From assembly GCF_030272615.1 (NCBI RefSeq), contig NC_081409.1:877557594-877621593 (forward strand): a DNA stretch of 64,000 bases. The letters are read 5' to 3'. This stretch comes from Cryptomeria japonica. Its lineage: Eukaryota > Streptophyta > Pinopsida > Cupressales > Cupressaceae. Shown here one piece after another: positions 24,301-35,723 of the stretch; position 1 is the stretch's first letter; each line of letters begins with the position of its first letter. A model generated the notes under the pieces. The model saw nothing but the letters and a program-made list of their open reading frames with translations, did no database searches and was not told the DNA's origin. The translations under genes and the position numbers were made by a program.

Positions 24301-24439
24301 CCTTATACGACTAGACTTATCAATACTTAAAAGAGAATATCCTTCCTCCTGACCTATCCCACAATTAGAGAAGAAATTTTATCCGTCAGTCATCCCGCTA
24401 TACTATTATTGCTGATACCTTATATAGGTGAGGTCTAGA

Positions 24440-25536
24440 TAGGACTCTACTTATATGTCTCGAACAAGATTAATCTGAGAAAGTTCTTAATGAAGTTCAT
24501 GCAGGTATTTGTGGCACACACTCAAGTTGATTAGCACTGGCTAAGAAAATTCTTTGTATGGGTTATTATTGGCATTCTATGGAGAGAGATTCATTCACAT
24601 ATGCCAAGAAATGCAAACAATGCCAGATCCATGGGAATCTCATCCACACACCAGCATAAGAATTGCATACTATGGCATGATCATGGCCATTTTCTCAATG
24701 GGGCCTTGATTTGGTAGGTAAGATAATCCTCTAATGGACATAAGTTTATTTTAACCCCTACTAAATATTTCACTAAATGGATTGAAGCAATACTTTTGAC
24801 AAAGGTGTCAAGAAAACAAATATCATCATTCATCTTGAATTATATAATCTGTCACTATGGATTTCCTATGACCATTATCACTGATAATGGATGACCATTT
24901 AAGAATCAAGATGTGAAGGAACTATGTGAGAGATTCCATATCCAACATAGGTTTTCTACACCATATTATCCACAAGGAAATGGTCAAGTTGAGTTATCAA
25001 ACAAGACTATCTTGAAAATGCTGAAGAAAATAGTTCTGTAGCTGGAAAAGACTGGCACATTCAACTAAATCCTACTCTTTGGGCATACCGAACCAACATC
25101 CACACACCAACGAGGGTAACTCCACATTACTTAGTCTATGGATCAGAAACCATATTACCAGTAGAAGTAGAGATACCTTCTCTACGATTTTCCTTGAAAG
25201 GTCTTATACCTGAAGAAGAACAATGAGTCTCTAGACTTCAAGAAATTGAGCTGATTCAGGAACATCGTCAAAATGCAACAGATCATTTGAAGGCATATCA
25301 ACAGAGAATGACAAGAAGTTATAATCATAGAGTCAAGCCACACATTTTTTCAAATTGGAGATATAGTTCTAAGGGAGAATCTGAGAAATCAGCAAGACCG
25401 ATAAAAGAAGGGTAAATTTGATCCTTTTGTCATAGTAACAACATATGGCTTAGGAGCATACAAGTTATCTACCCCTGAAGGTGATTGGTTTGATAAACCT
25501 ATCAATTCCATCCATCTCAATAAATTATATGCTTGA
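24440..25536 (+). pseudogene. Integrase of element 2, broken
   Basis: The zinc-binding part reads EVHAGICGTHS and CKQCQIHGNLIHTPA (about 24497-24660). The core has WGLDLVGK (about 24700), ITDNG followed by a stop (about 24880), and GNGQVELSNKTILKML (about 24980). The C-terminal part has WAYRTNIHTPTRVTPHYLVYGSE-type sequence, VEVEIPSLRFSLKGL and, at the end, GAYKLSTPEGDWFDKPIN. Frameshifts and stops are frequent. The terminal TGA is at 25534. Confidence 0.88.
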
Positions 25537-25955
25537 GATATAAAGTCCTGGAAACAATCTGTACAAAGCATATAAAGTCCTGAAGAAATTTGTAAAAATC
25601 AGAAAAGCAGAAAATCCCTCAAAAATCATAAAACAATGTAAACAAAAGAAGACAAAAAAATCAAAATATGGAAAAAATGCAGTAAATTTAGACAATGAAA
25701 ACCTGGTAAACAAGCGCTCTCTAAAAAAGTGAGTTCTTGCATCTATGAGATCGCTTTGCGCACCTATCCACTCCATCCTAATCGCATCTACCACTTCCAT
25801 CTATCCTAGCTCATCCATTTCATCTTTTGCATCCATTGCTTTGAACCATTTAGTAGGAAATATGCAACTTACCAATAATTATCAATCTTTGACATACTTG
25901 TCATAGTCACTATCTTAGATTTTATCAGAATCAATCAATCTGCCTTGTATCCCAC
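25537..25955 (+). other. 3' region of element 2 up to the element 3 insertion
   Basis: A-rich non-coding DNA with a short duplicated AAAGTCCTG motif (25544, 25577). It ends in CCCAC (25951-25955), the left copy of the element 3 target duplication. Confidence 0.6.
25951..25955. repeat. Target-site duplication, left copy (element 3)
   Basis: CCCAC directly before the LTR start TGTAAAG. The same five bases follow the other LTR at 33705-33709. Confidence 0.93.
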
Positions 25956-27140
25956 TGTAAAGTGGAAAATTGCGGTCAAACCCTAGTTGTTCTCCCCTCT
26001 TCCGACTCCGAGGAGAGAGAAGGGAGGTTCGCTAGGATTCGATGGTTTTCACTTAGGGGGAAGACTTTACATTCAAAAGAGGGGTTGAAACTCATAAGAT
26101 TCAATCCCACACGATGTAAGATTGGATGCTAAATGAATTTCAAGGGTTTGGAAAGCAAAGCTACCCTCTTTTGTAAAGAATGTTGATTAAGGAAATTAAG
26201 CTAAGGATGCATAGAAAGTCATAAAGATTCGCTTATAAACTGAGTTCGGGTTATAGGATGAAGCTGCGGACCTGGAATTAGCAGTAAAATGTCGATACGG
26301 CGTTGTCCTGCAAATTTGAGCAAAAGTTGTCGGGACGATGGCGCCCGGCGCCACGGTCCTCCGAAAAATCCGCGAAATGAAGGGGGATCTGTTCGTCTCT
26401 GCACAAGGATTCCAGATCTTCAATTTCAGTCGCGTACCTGCAACCTACACACAGAAAAGTGAAGACGATTGGGGGGTTAGGGATTAGGGGTTTGCCCTTA
26501 GGTCAAACCCCGGTTTTGGAATTAACCAAGAAATGAGCAAGAGCTGTAAATGTAAATGACTGTAAAACAAGTACTAATACCTTGTTCTAAGGATGTTTGT
26601 ATCCTTATGTGCGAAGGTTTAGATGTTGTATGTTGTAGCATGTAGTATGTGATCTCCTCTTCAATGGTTGAATCCTTGTCTTGAATGCAACACTTAGCCT
26701 TGAATGGAGACTTGAAATGATCAATTGCTTGAAAGAATGCTTGAATGCCTGAATGCTTGAGTATAGTTTCCACGCCTTTTCCATCATATCAAATGAAAGA
26801 GGAAAATGTCATTTATATACTTGTCAATTAGGGCTGATAGACTGATTTTCCCGACCTTAGGCCGACCAGGGAATGTAATTTTCCAAATTCCAATCAAAAA
26901 GACCCGAGCCCCTTAGGAGACCGAGCCCAAAATAGGACCCAGGGACCAGGGCGCTGGGCGCTTTGGTCCCACCTCCCGGGGCAGCAGGGTGCAAGGAGGT
27001 TCAGGCCAGGGTGCATGAAAAATGCAGTTTCAGTGTCGTGAGCAAGTTTTGGGGTCTCCATTCAGGTTGCGTGTTGCGTCGCCATCGTGAAGACCGAAAT
27101 GCAGTCGAAATTGCAAGTGTCGCAATTTTAGGACACTACA
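25956..27140 (-). repeat. 3' LTR of element 3
   Basis: Begins TGTAAAGTGG and ends GGACACTACA. It contains the GC-rich inverted repeat GGGAC...GGTCC at 26332-26359, a TATATAAA box on the minus strand (26812-26819) and one GACCAGGGCGCTGGGCGC unit near 26943. It aligns throughout with 32488-33704. Confidence 0.95.
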
Positions 27141-27160
27141 TTTAGCCCCCACTTTAGCGG
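27141..27160 (-). promoter_or_regulatory. Polypurine tract of element 3
   Basis: The minus strand reads purine-rich GTGGGGGCTAAA directly abutting the 3' LTR, the expected plus-strand primer. The 20-bp block (plus strand TTTAGCCCCCACTTTAGCGG) is identical at 54089-54108 in element 5. Confidence 0.85.
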
Positions 27161-27885
27161 GAGTATGTATGCTCATACTTCCGGTAAAGTACAAGGAAAC
27201 AACATTGAAAGACTTTCACCACATCAAGGAGGCAAGATACACCAAGCCCCCAGTGGACTAAGGATCTTACAACTTCGATTGACAAAGTAAAAGGGAAGAT
27301 CACGAGGAAGAACCATGACTGTCAGTAGTAAGGTTCCCTCACTATGAGTCATGCAAAAGAAATACCAAAAATCTTCAAGACAAAGCTAAGTTTGCCAAGA
27401 AATTTTCAAGTATCTTTGAAAGGATAGACAGGGTGTATGCCCCCCTACGTTAAAGCGATCGCACACGCCTCAACGGGGGTGATTGTTTTAACGTAGTGAT
27501 ACACATAAGAAATGAGAAAGGAAAAGGAGCACGTTATCGCAAAGATTTAGCCCCCAAGTGTGAGATAAACCCAAGGATAATAGACACAAAACACAAAGCA
27601 CGAGGTGACTTTGCTTTCCTTGGGGTCAGTATGCTGTATGATAATTCATGTATATATATCATATGTATGTATGCATAATTGTTCTTCATTCCCCAATCAA
27701 GGAAGGTCACCTAGAAGAAGGGAACACATGTGTCTTTTGAGTCAACATGAGAGAGATCGAGAGATCTCAATGCTTTGCATCGTCCTCAAGTAGACAACAC
27801 TAAGGACGACAAATAGAAGAATGAGAATAACATATAGAAGAAATAACAAAAGGGAGGGGGAGAGAATCTGCCATGCTAATGTAAC
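27161..27885 (-). other. 3' untranslated region of element 3
   Basis: No ORF. It contains AAGCCCCCAGTGG (about 27245), also found in element 5 as AAGCCCCCAGCGG, and the hairpin at 27445-27496. Confidence 0.6.
27445..27496 (-). other. Hairpin in the 3'UTR of element 3
   Basis: Perfect 10-bp inverted repeat CTACGTTAAA (27445-27454) and TTTAACGTAG (27487-27496) with a 32-nt loop, preceded by TATGCCCCC. Element 5 has a differently sequenced stem in the same context (54323-54362). Confidence 0.7.
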
Positions 27886-30800
27886 TTAGTCTAGCATGTC
27901 ATCTACCCCCTGATCTTGCTGATGAATGTTTCGGGAAGGCAGGGAACACGCTAGAGGAGGAACATCCAACACAGCAGATGGAGCTATCACAAGGTCCAAA
28001 CAAGGGCTATGTTCATGTTCCAAGCCACATTGTTCTTGTCTAGGAGCTAAGATAAGTGCTTTAGAAAATTCATTAGATAAATGGTTATCGACATCAACAA
28101 GTTCATATTCACTATCAGAAGCAAGAGGAGTAACATTTATATCATCATCAAGATTTATAAAAATAGGATCTTTAACTCGCATAGGATCAAGACCATCATG
28201 CATCTTATGTTTAGGAGATTTAGGCTCAATATCCGGCTGAGGAGAAAATGGAATAATGCTTGTTGAAGGTGTTTTTGGAGATTGCAAAGTTTGAGAAGCA
28301 GCTGCTTGAGCCCTAAGACGACGCTTTCGTCGACGTTCCTGTGCAGAACGATTACGTCTAGTCTTAGTAGGAAGTGTAGAAGATAGAGGAGGAGGAATGT
28401 TCTCATCCTTATCACTTGGGTGTTTAGGTTGTGGTCTCTTAGGCTGGATAATAGGAGAAGAAGAAGGTCTCTTCTCTCTATAGAAGGCAGGAGGAGGAAC
28501 TGCTCCATATAAAGGAGGAGTTTTTGGTTTAGGAAGAAGACCAAGTCCATCATGACGAGGAGGTATAGGTCTATTTTTAGAAGATTTATTAGGCATAGAC
28601 ATAGTCGCATAGATAGGGACGGGTTGGGAATCTTCTTGGGGAAAGACATTAGTTTTGTCTTTCAAAGGAAGAATTTCCTTCTCAAGAATGATAGGAATGT
28701 CAAGTTTAGGTGCTCTAGGTTCACTTAGAGATAGGATCATATCTGTTTTCCACTTTTGATAAGATTTGAAAAGATGATCACTTCGCGGAGGAAGAGATTG
28801 GAATTGTTTGGGCCAAAAGTAATCAATAGGAACACTAGAGGTTCTTTCGGCTGGTTTAAAGAGACTATGATTGACAGTAACAACTTCACCATTATGGAGA
28901 AATTTTAAACACTTATGAATAGGAGAAGCAATAGCTTTCATGGAAGATAGCCAAGGATAGCCAAGCTTCACACGAAATTGTTCGGAAGAAGGAATAATAG
29001 CAAAGTTCACATCAAGGGATTTGTTATGGACCTCAATAGGCAATGTAATAGAACCAATTGCAGGAGAAGAAAATGCATCAAATAGTTTCACAATCACATC
29101 TGTTTTGTCATAGATCACTTGATTCAATTGCAAAGTAAAAAGAAATTCTTCAGTAATAACATTAACCGTGCACGGAGGATCAATAAGCACTCCACGGCAA
29201 GGCATATTCTTGACTTTTGCAACTATGTATAAAGGACCATCAGGTGCCCTAATGGTTTCGCTAGAATCAAATGTGATGGAAGGTTCTTTAGGGTTTTCTT
29301 GCTGCTCTACAAAGTTAATCACATTCGGAGTCATAGACACAAGACCATCAGATGAGAGAGAGGAATCATTAGCCTCAATCACATTAGAGGTATGAGAGGT
29401 ATGAGAAGGTAATGGATCAGTGAAAATCTGAAGATTTTGGTTAGGAGGAGCTACAAATGTGTTGCCTTTATCATTCACTCCAGAAACAGAGATAGTATTA
29501 TTATCAATCAAATCCTGAATTTTACCCTTTAAAGAAAAACATTTTTCAGTATCATGACCAGGCTGACGATGAAAATGACAAAAAGCTTTATGATCAAAAT
29601 AAGGTGAAGTAATCTTTGTAGGATCAATTTGCCTTATAGGAGGAAGAGTAAGCACATTTTGTCCCAATAACTTATTCATAATATCATGCAATGATTCATT
29701 CAAAGGAGTATACTTTCTTTCTTTCCTGAAAAATTTAGAAATAGGAGGCACACCTGATGCTGCATTCACATTGTTGTTGATGATGTTTTCATTGAATTTG
29801 ATGGAATCTCTGTTCGGTTTAAACTTCCCAAATGGTTGTTGACTACTATCACCCTTATCACTTGGAGCCATAGGATGTGATTGTTCCATTTGACTCACAG
29901 TCAGTTGATAATTGTGAAGAGTGGCACACAACTGTTGAAAAGAAGTAAACTCAGAAAACAGAAGTTTGTCTCGAATATCTTTTTGCAAATTAGAAATAAA
30001 GATTCTTTGAATATCATTATCAGGCACTGGAAAAGAAATTTGAGCATACAAATGCTTATATCTACCAATGAAATCAGTCACTTTTTCTTTAACACCTTGT
30101 TTACAATGCATTAAATCAATCAAAGTAACTTTAGGACTTATATTGTTTTGAAATTGTTGAATGAAAGCATTTGCAAGTTGTTCGAAAGAAGTAATAGAAT
30201 AAGAAGGCAACGAGCAATACCATTGTAGGGATTTGTCTCTTAATGTTCTAGTGAATAGTTTTGCAAGCAACCTTTGGTCATAAGCAAAATCAGTACATAT
30301 TGTTTGAAAAGTCTTAACATGTGTTAGAGGATCTCCTTTACCATTATAAAGTTCCAAATGCGGGATTTCAACATGCTTAGGAGGAATAGCTCGAACAATG
30401 TCAAGAGAAAGTGGGCTCGCAACGTCAAATGTGGGCACACTAAACTTAGATTGATTCATAGAGGCAATTTGTTGCTGTAAAGAAGAGACAGTTTGTGCAA
30501 GATTATTAATGGTAGCTTCAGTCGAAGAGTTCATATTAGGTGTGTTAGATTGAGATGGAGGTGTGAGGTTATTGAAAGATGGTAAAGAGTAAGGTGGTGG
30601 GACCCTATGATAGTCAACCATAGGGGATGATTGGATAGGAGGAACACTACAAGGAGGAATGGAATGGTTAAATGAATTGCCCCCTTGTGTCATGTTCATT
30701 TGTGAAGATGTAATAGGAACACTTATTGAAGGAATGAATGAAGAAGTCGGATTGAATGAAGGAATAGGGTTAATTGAAGAAGGAGGATTACCCCCATGAC

Positions 30801-31314
30801 TGGTAATCACAGTAGGAATGTCTTGTATAGAAGTAGCCATGATATTTGATGTAAAGGTAGGTATACTAGCAATAGAAGTTGTCAAAGGAATAGAATGATT
30901 GACTTGTGTAGGAGGTTGTGTATAACCTAAAGATTCAGCACAACTCTTCATAGGCATCACATTCGAATCCACAATGTGTGAAATACCATGCAAAACATCA
31001 ATTCCATTCTTATCACTTTGAAGCATACGTTTTAGACCCTCAATTAAAGGAAGAGCTTGACTATCAGGATACTCATGAGACATCCATTGGTGAAAATCGT
31101 CAAATTGGTTATCCAATTTGGAAAGTTGTTCAACAGAAACTTCATGGGGAGCTTCTTCATTATTAGGAGGATTAAAGGAATTACCCATGTCCTCGTTAAA
31201 AAGGCTATTCAAATTAGGTTCCATCTCCTCGGTAGTTAAACCTCGGAAAGACTTAATTCTACGGCTTCGTCTAACGGGAATAGTGTAAGTAGGGCTTATT
31301 GTTGTAAAACTCAT
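27886..31314 (-). CDS. Gag polyprotein with degenerate protease domain (1142 aa)
   Basis: Intact ORF from ATG at 31314 to TAG. Order: basic start (RRSRRIKSF), a Pro/Ser/Asn-rich region (about 150-300), the capsid (about 315-480; KHVEIPHLELYNGKGDP, TRTLRDKSLQWYCSLPS, LIDLMHCKQG), zinc finger FCHFHRQPGHDTEKC (about 575-590), then a retropepsin-like fold (about 690-830) with GVLIDPPCTVNVI where Tat elements have IDGGAGLNI, and KLGYPWLSSMKAI downstream. A strongly basic segment (TRRNRSAQERRRKRRLRAQ, about 985) could be a nuclear-localisation or RNA-binding signal. The acidic C-terminus is of unknown role. The protein should assemble and bind RNA; the protease site looks inactive because the D-x-G is D-P-P. 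No pol follows. The start lies 1.15 kb inside the primer site. Confidence 0.93.
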   Translation of the reverse strand: MSFTTISPTYTIPVRRSRRIKSFRGLTTEEMEPNLNSLFNEDMGNSFNPPNNEEAPHEVSVEQLSKLDNQFDDFHQWMSHEYPDSQALPLIEGLKRMLQSDKNGIDVLHGISHIVDSNVMPMKSCAESLGYTQPPTQVNHSIPLTTSIASIPTFTSNIMATSIQDIPTVITSHGGNPPSSINPIPSFNPTSSFIPSISVPITSSQMNMTQGGNSFNHSIPPCSVPPIQSSPMVDYHRVPPPYSLPSFNNLTPPSQSNTPNMNSSTEATINNLAQTVSSLQQQIASMNQSKFSVPTFDVASPLSLDIVRAIPPKHVEIPHLELYNGKGDPLTHVKTFQTICTDFAYDQRLLAKLFTRTLRDKSLQWYCSLPSYSITSFEQLANAFIQQFQNNISPKVTLIDLMHCKQGVKEKVTDFIGRYKHLYAQISFPVPDNDIQRIFISNLQKDIRDKLLFSEFTSFQQLCATLHNYQLTVSQMEQSHPMAPSDKGDSSQQPFGKFKPNRDSIKFNENIINNNVNAASGVPPISKFFRKERKYTPLNESLHDIMNKLLGQNVLTLPPIRQIDPTKITSPYFDHKAFCHFHRQPGHDTEKCFSLKGKIQDLIDNNTISVSGVNDKGNTFVAPPNQNLQIFTDPLPSHTSHTSNVIEANDSSLSSDGLVSMTPNVINFVEQQENPKEPSITFDSSETIRAPDGPLYIVAKVKNMPCRGVLIDPPCTVNVITEEFLFTLQLNQVIYDKTDVIVKLFDAFSSPAIGSITLPIEVHNKSLDVNFAIIPSSEQFRVKLGYPWLSSMKAIASPIHKCLKFLHNGEVVTVNHSLFKPAERTSSVPIDYFWPKQFQSLPPRSDHLFKSYQKWKTDMILSLSEPRAPKLDIPIILEKEILPLKDKTNVFPQEDSQPVPIYATMSMPNKSSKNRPIPPRHDGLGLLPKPKTPPLYGAVPPPAFYREKRPSSSPIIQPKRPQPKHPSDKDENIPPPLSSTLPTKTRRNRSAQERRRKRRLRAQAAASQTLQSPKTPSTSIIPFSPQPDIEPKSPKHKMHDGLDPMRVKDPIFINLDDDINVTPLASDSEYELVDVDNHLSNEFSKALILAPRQEQCGLEHEHSPCLDLVIAPSAVLDVPPLACSLPSRNIHQQDQGVDDMLD

Positions 31315-31416
31315 GCACTAGAGAGAGAGAGGTGATTTTGATTTTAGAGGTAGCAATTTTCAGTAAAACCAACCAATCTTCCAGATTTAAGCTGTTAAAT
31401 GCAATCACAACAGTCT

Positions 31417-31532
31417 CCCGAAATTTCGAAAAAAATGTCCGGGACCGTGGCGCTCGGAGTGCAACACGGTCCTTGCAACTTTTTTCTAATTTTGCAGGGA
31501 TGAAAGGTATGATGATTTTAGAGCTAATCTGA
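31417..31532 (-). repeat. GC-hairpin module, copy 1
   Basis: Begins CCCGAAATTTCGAAAAAAATG, contains GGGACCGTGGCGCTCGG and CACGGTCC, and ends near AGAGCTAATCTG. Related copies are at 32041-32197, 53670-53815 and 59634-59775. Confidence 0.8.
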
Positions 31533-32040
31533 AAAAATTGAGGGATTTTACGATCTGTAGATAGGCCAAATTAAAGTTGCAAATTCAAAATTGAACCCTA
31601 TCAAGATTGTCAAAAAATGCAAAATTTGAATTTTAAAAAAAGAGAGGGAAACTGAAATTTTGAATTTTATGATTTTAGAGGGAATGTCAAGAGCAATGCA
31701 AATTTTGAAATTTGAAAATTGACTCAATTTCACGCTAAATTCAATTTTGAAAGCGGAAATCAAAGTTGTTGTAATTAGGCACTTAATTTCAAAAGTCACA
31801 AAATGCAAATATTTGAATAAAGCACTGAAATTTCGAATGAATGCAAATACAATTTTCAGATCTAAGACAGTAAGAACACAATTTTGACACAAAATTTCAG
31901 TTTCGATAATTTTTGAATGATTAGGAGCCTTAGACCAAGCAATCACAAGACCAACTTTGACTGTAATTTTGAAAGTGTTATAATTGATAAAATTAGCCAA
32001 AATTCTGGATTTTAGCAGGAAAATACAGCAAGATCTCGCT

Positions 32041-32197
32041 CCCGAAATTTTGGAAAAAATGTCGGGGACGATGGCGCTCGGAGTGCAACACGGTCCTCGC
32101 AACTTTTTTCCAAATTTTCAGGGATGAAAGATATTGTGATTTTATTGCGGAATCCAAAGTTACAGCTGATTTGGAGATGTTTTGATTGGTCAAATTG
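32041..32197 (-). repeat. GC-hairpin module, copy 2
   Basis: Begins CCCGAAATTTTGGAAAAAAT, contains GGGACGATGGCGCTCGG and CACGGTCC, and extends through AAGTTACAGCTGATTTGG and GAGATGTTTTGA. That tail is also found in the element 5 LTR. Confidence 0.8.
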
Positions 32198-32466
32198 TCG
32201 GACAAAGGTTGAATCAAGAGGGTTTCAAAAATTAGGGTTTTGACTTTTAACCACTTAATTTTCAAAATTAAAGCACAAATATGAATTGATAATTTGTAAT
32301 AGAAGGACAGATCTGAAACAAGCATTAACATTTAGACATTTCGCAAGTTTAATTACTAAAAAGAAATTTAGGGTTTTTATGCAATCACCTCTAAAATTTT
32401 GCAAAAGATCAAACATGGAAATGTAATCAATTTTTCAGATCTAAGCATGAAAAATCAGAAAGGATG

Positions 32467-32484
32467 TTCACGTCGGGTTCACCA
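32467..32484 (-). promoter_or_regulatory. Primer binding site for tRNA-Trp (element 3)
   Basis: The minus strand reads TGGTGAACCCGACGTGAA, the full 18-nt complement of the 3' end of plant tRNA-Trp as I recall it. It is three bases from the LTR end at 32488. Confidence 0.88.
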
Positions 32485-32487
32485 AAA

Positions 32488-33704
32488 TGTAAAGCGGAAA
32501 ATCGCGGTCGAACCCTAGTTGTTCTCCCCTCTTCCGATTCTGAGGCGAGAGAAGGGAGGTTCGCTAGGATTCGATGGTTTTCACTTAGGGGGAAGACTTT
32601 ACATTCAAAAGAGGGGTTGAAACTCATAAGATTCAATCCCACACGATGTAAGATTGGATGCTAAATGAATTTCAAGGGTTTGGAAAGCAAAGCTACCCTC
32701 TTTTGTAAAGAATGTTGATTAAGGAAATTAAGCTAAGGATGCATAGAAAGTCATAAAGATTCGCTTATAAACTGAGTTTGGGTTATAGGATGAAGCTGCG
32801 GACTTGGAATTAGCAGTAAAATGTCGATACGGCGCTGTCCTGCAAATTTGAGCAAAAGTTGTCGGGACGATGGCGCCCGGCGCCACGGTCCTCCGAAAAA
32901 TCCGCGAAACGAAGGGGGATCTGTTCGTCTCTGCACAAGGATTCCAGATCTTCAATTTCAGCCACGTACCTGCAACCTACACACAGAAAAGCGAAGATGA
33001 TTGGGGGGTTAGGGATTAGGGGTTTGCCCTTAGGTCAAACCCCGGTTTTGGAATCAACCAAGAAATGAGCAAGAGCTGTAAATGTAAATGACTGTAAAAC
33101 AAGTACTAATACCTTGTTCTAAGGATGTTTGTATCCTTATGTGCGAAGGTTTAGATGTTGTATGTTGTAGCATGTAGTATGTGATCTCCTCTTCAATGGT
33201 TGAATCCTTGTCTTGAATACAACACTTAGCCTTGAATGGAGACTTGAAATGATCAATTGCTTGAAAGAATGCTTGAATGCCTGAATGCTTGAGTATAGTT
33301 TCCATGCCTTTTCCATCATATCGAATGAAAGAGGAAAATGTCATTTATATACTTGTCAATTAGGGCTGATAGACTGATTTTCCCGACCTTAGGCCGACCA
33401 GGGAATGTAATTTTCCAAATTGCAATCAAAAAGACCCGAGCCCCTTAGGAGACCGGGCCCAAAATAGGACCCAGGGACCAGGGCGCTGGGCGCCATGGTC
33501 CTGGAGGACCAGGGCGCTGGGTGCTCTGGTCCCACCTCCCGGGGCAGCAGGGTGCAAGGAGGTTCAGGCCAGGGTGCATGAAAAATGCAGTTTTCAGTGT
33601 CGTGAGCAAGTTTTGGGGTCTCCATTCAGGTTGCGTGTTGCGTCGCCATCGTGAAGACCGAAATGTAGTCGAAATTGCAAGTGTCACAATTTTAGGACGC
33701 TACA
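32488..33704 (-). repeat. 5' LTR of element 3
   Basis: Begins TGTAAAGCGG and ends GGACGCTACA. It carries the GC inverted repeat at 32864-32891 and, near 33470-33530, two GACCAGGGCGCTGGG units against one in the other LTR, which accounts for its extra 32 bp. Confidence 0.95.
33344..33351 (-). promoter_or_regulatory. TATA box of the element 3 5' LTR
   Basis: The minus strand reads AAGTATATAAATGAC. It would start transcription about 30 bp to the left, making the element RNA. The matching box in the other LTR is at 26812-26819. Confidence 0.5.
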
Positions 33705-33709
33705 CCCAC
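33705..33709. repeat. Target-site duplication, right copy (element 3)
   Basis: CCCAC immediately after the LTR end CTACA, matching 25951-25955. Confidence 0.93.
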
Positions 33710-35723
33710 CATGGTTTGGATTTTGATCAATTCATACATCCATAATAAAGTTTTGTTTTTGTTGGGGGAAAATACAAATTCCTTTTGCTAAGGTGATCTT
33801 TTAAATCTTTAAAAATCTAAAACATTAAGAAAATTTAGAAAAACCAAAAACTCCTAGGGTTTTGAAACAGATAACGAGTAACAGAGCAGCGAAGATCAAG
33901 GCCTTTTATATCAACTGAATAATGAAACTCAGAAAAAAAAAGAATAAACCAACAAGTAATAAAATATTATCAATGATCATTCAAGATGATTATATCAATT
34001 AATGACCATGAGAACATGTGAATGACATACAAGATTAAGTGTTTATATCTTGATTTTATTGCTAATCATGTACTCTATGCAACTCAAGGATGTCCATGAC
34101 TATAGAAGCTATGATGGGGCATGATTATTTTCTTTGATTGTTGTCTGTGGTTTATCTCTTATTAAGGTATGTACTTGTCTAAGGATATGATCGGCAAAAT
34201 ATCAAGGAGGATGTTCTGAGTCATGCATGAAAGGGGATAATTCTTGTCTATTCTAGAAGAAATACTCAGGTTAACTTGATTCATTATATCAAGTTGCTCG
34301 TATAAACTTGCTATATCAAAATCCATGTAAGAAATACTTAGGTCAGCTTGAATCATTATGTCAAGTTTATTTTATTTTCTTACAACATTTTAAAGCTCAA
34401 TGATGAAATCAAGCACTGTTACAAGACATCATATGAAGAATGGAAGTATCATTTTAGATCATTTTTAGATTAGCTCATTATTCATCTGCATTATAAGAAT
34501 TCATTGTGATGAGCCTATAAATTGACCATATTATTTCATGTTTTATGATCCTTTACCTCATGTTTATAATGTCCTTCCAAGTCATTTCCAAACATTACCT
34601 TGGTTTTGTGAAGCATTAACTAGGATTAATGATGTTTGATATGCATATAAGTGTCTAGCTAGTTGATGCTAAATGGTTATAAAATATTATAATAAATGGT
34701 TATTATTGAATGTAAATTACTTAAGAAGGATTAACATGTTGTTTTTGTGTGATTTGAGTCATTTATACAACTAGAAGAAAGGAGGAGAAAGTTGGTAATG
34801 GACAGATGTAGCAGTCGACTGAAAGTGCAGAAAAAGTCAAAAGACTAGTTTCAGTAAAATGGACATATGTCATGCATTTCTTAATGAAATTCAGTTTTCA
34901 AAATGATCCAAAGAGCTTAAAAGGAGATTTGAAATGGGTTTAAACCATTTGAGCTGATTCACAATAGTTAGTGAGAAGATTTCACCAGAAGTGGACTGAG
35001 ACAAACTAGCAGATTTTTAGGCAACAGTTAAGGATTGAGTTCTAGTTCAACTTGGACTCTTCTACCTCTTCATGAGTTTGTGTATTTGGAGTTATTAAAG
35101 TGAAGAAACATTGGAGAATATCATGGAAACAATATTTGATGATTCATAAATAATTATAACATTTTTGTACACATGTTTTGCCATGAGTGCATTTAATGAT
35201 TGTAGAGTTCGAAGAGGATTAAAACTCTCTCAACTCTTGTTAGTTTAATCTTTATTATCAGTCATGAATAGAATAAGTCATCTCCTTACTGTCACAGGAG
35301 AAATAACATTTGTAATAAGTTTTTGAGTTTGTAATTACTCCAACTCTCAAGCCTTAGGCATAAATCTGAGATTTTGTTGAGTTGTGAGTAAGTAGGGTTG
35401 AAAGGAGTGTTGAAAATAGTGTTAATAGTAGTTTAGAGAGTATCTAGTTAGTGTTGAGTTTTATTAGTAGTGTCCATATTCAATCAACAAGTCTGATACA
35501 TGCCATGTAATATTTGATTTGCAATAAAGATTATTTGAGCATTGAAGCTTTTCTATTTCAGACGGAATGCTAATGACAGATTGAAGCAACTCAAGCAAGG
35601 GCCACTTGAGAAACTGTGATTTTATCATAGTTTAGATTTTTATTCATTATGCTTTACTTTAATTAGTGAGTTGGTTATGATAGGTTTTGTTTTCAGCATA
35701 TTTGATTTCACTAGTTTTAGAAT
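33710..35723. other. Non-coding DNA, probably the 3' region of element 2
   Basis: AT-rich with scattered stops in all frames. No ORF, LTR end or known family is seen. Continuity with 25537-25955 across the target duplication shows it was the flank of the element 3 insertion. Confidence 0.5.

Larger units (their letters stand above)
31315..32466 (-). other. Leader of element 3 with a duplicated GC-hairpin module
   Basis: AT-rich untranslated leader. Two copies of a module (31417-31532 and 32041-32197) each contain GGGAC..GTGGCGCTCGG / GATGGCGCTCGG followed by ACGGTCC. An open frame at 31548-32102 on the sense strand is low-complexity and not supported as a gene. Confidence 0.6.
25956..33704 (-). 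mobile_element. Element 3: non-autonomous LTR retrotransposon with an intact gag ORF
   Basis: Complete element of 7749 bp: two LTRs (1185 and 1217 bp, about 98% identical by eye apart from one 32-bp indel), 5-bp target duplication CCCAC, tRNA-Trp primer site, polypurine tract and a single 1142-codon ORF. No reverse transcriptase, RNase H or integrase is present, so it must be mobilised in trans. It inserted into the 3' part of element 2. The high LTR identity and intact ORF suggest recent activity. Confidence 0.93.

Noticed and set aside
26196-26787. Open frames in LTRs of element 3 (and the copies at 32728-33344)
   Set aside because: Short LTR-internal frames present in both LTRs, without family motifs.
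31548-32102. 184-codon open frame in the leader of element 3
   Set aside because: Composition is low-complexity Phe/Ile/Lys from repeated AATTTTGAAAT sequence, with no motif; it lies in untranslated leader.
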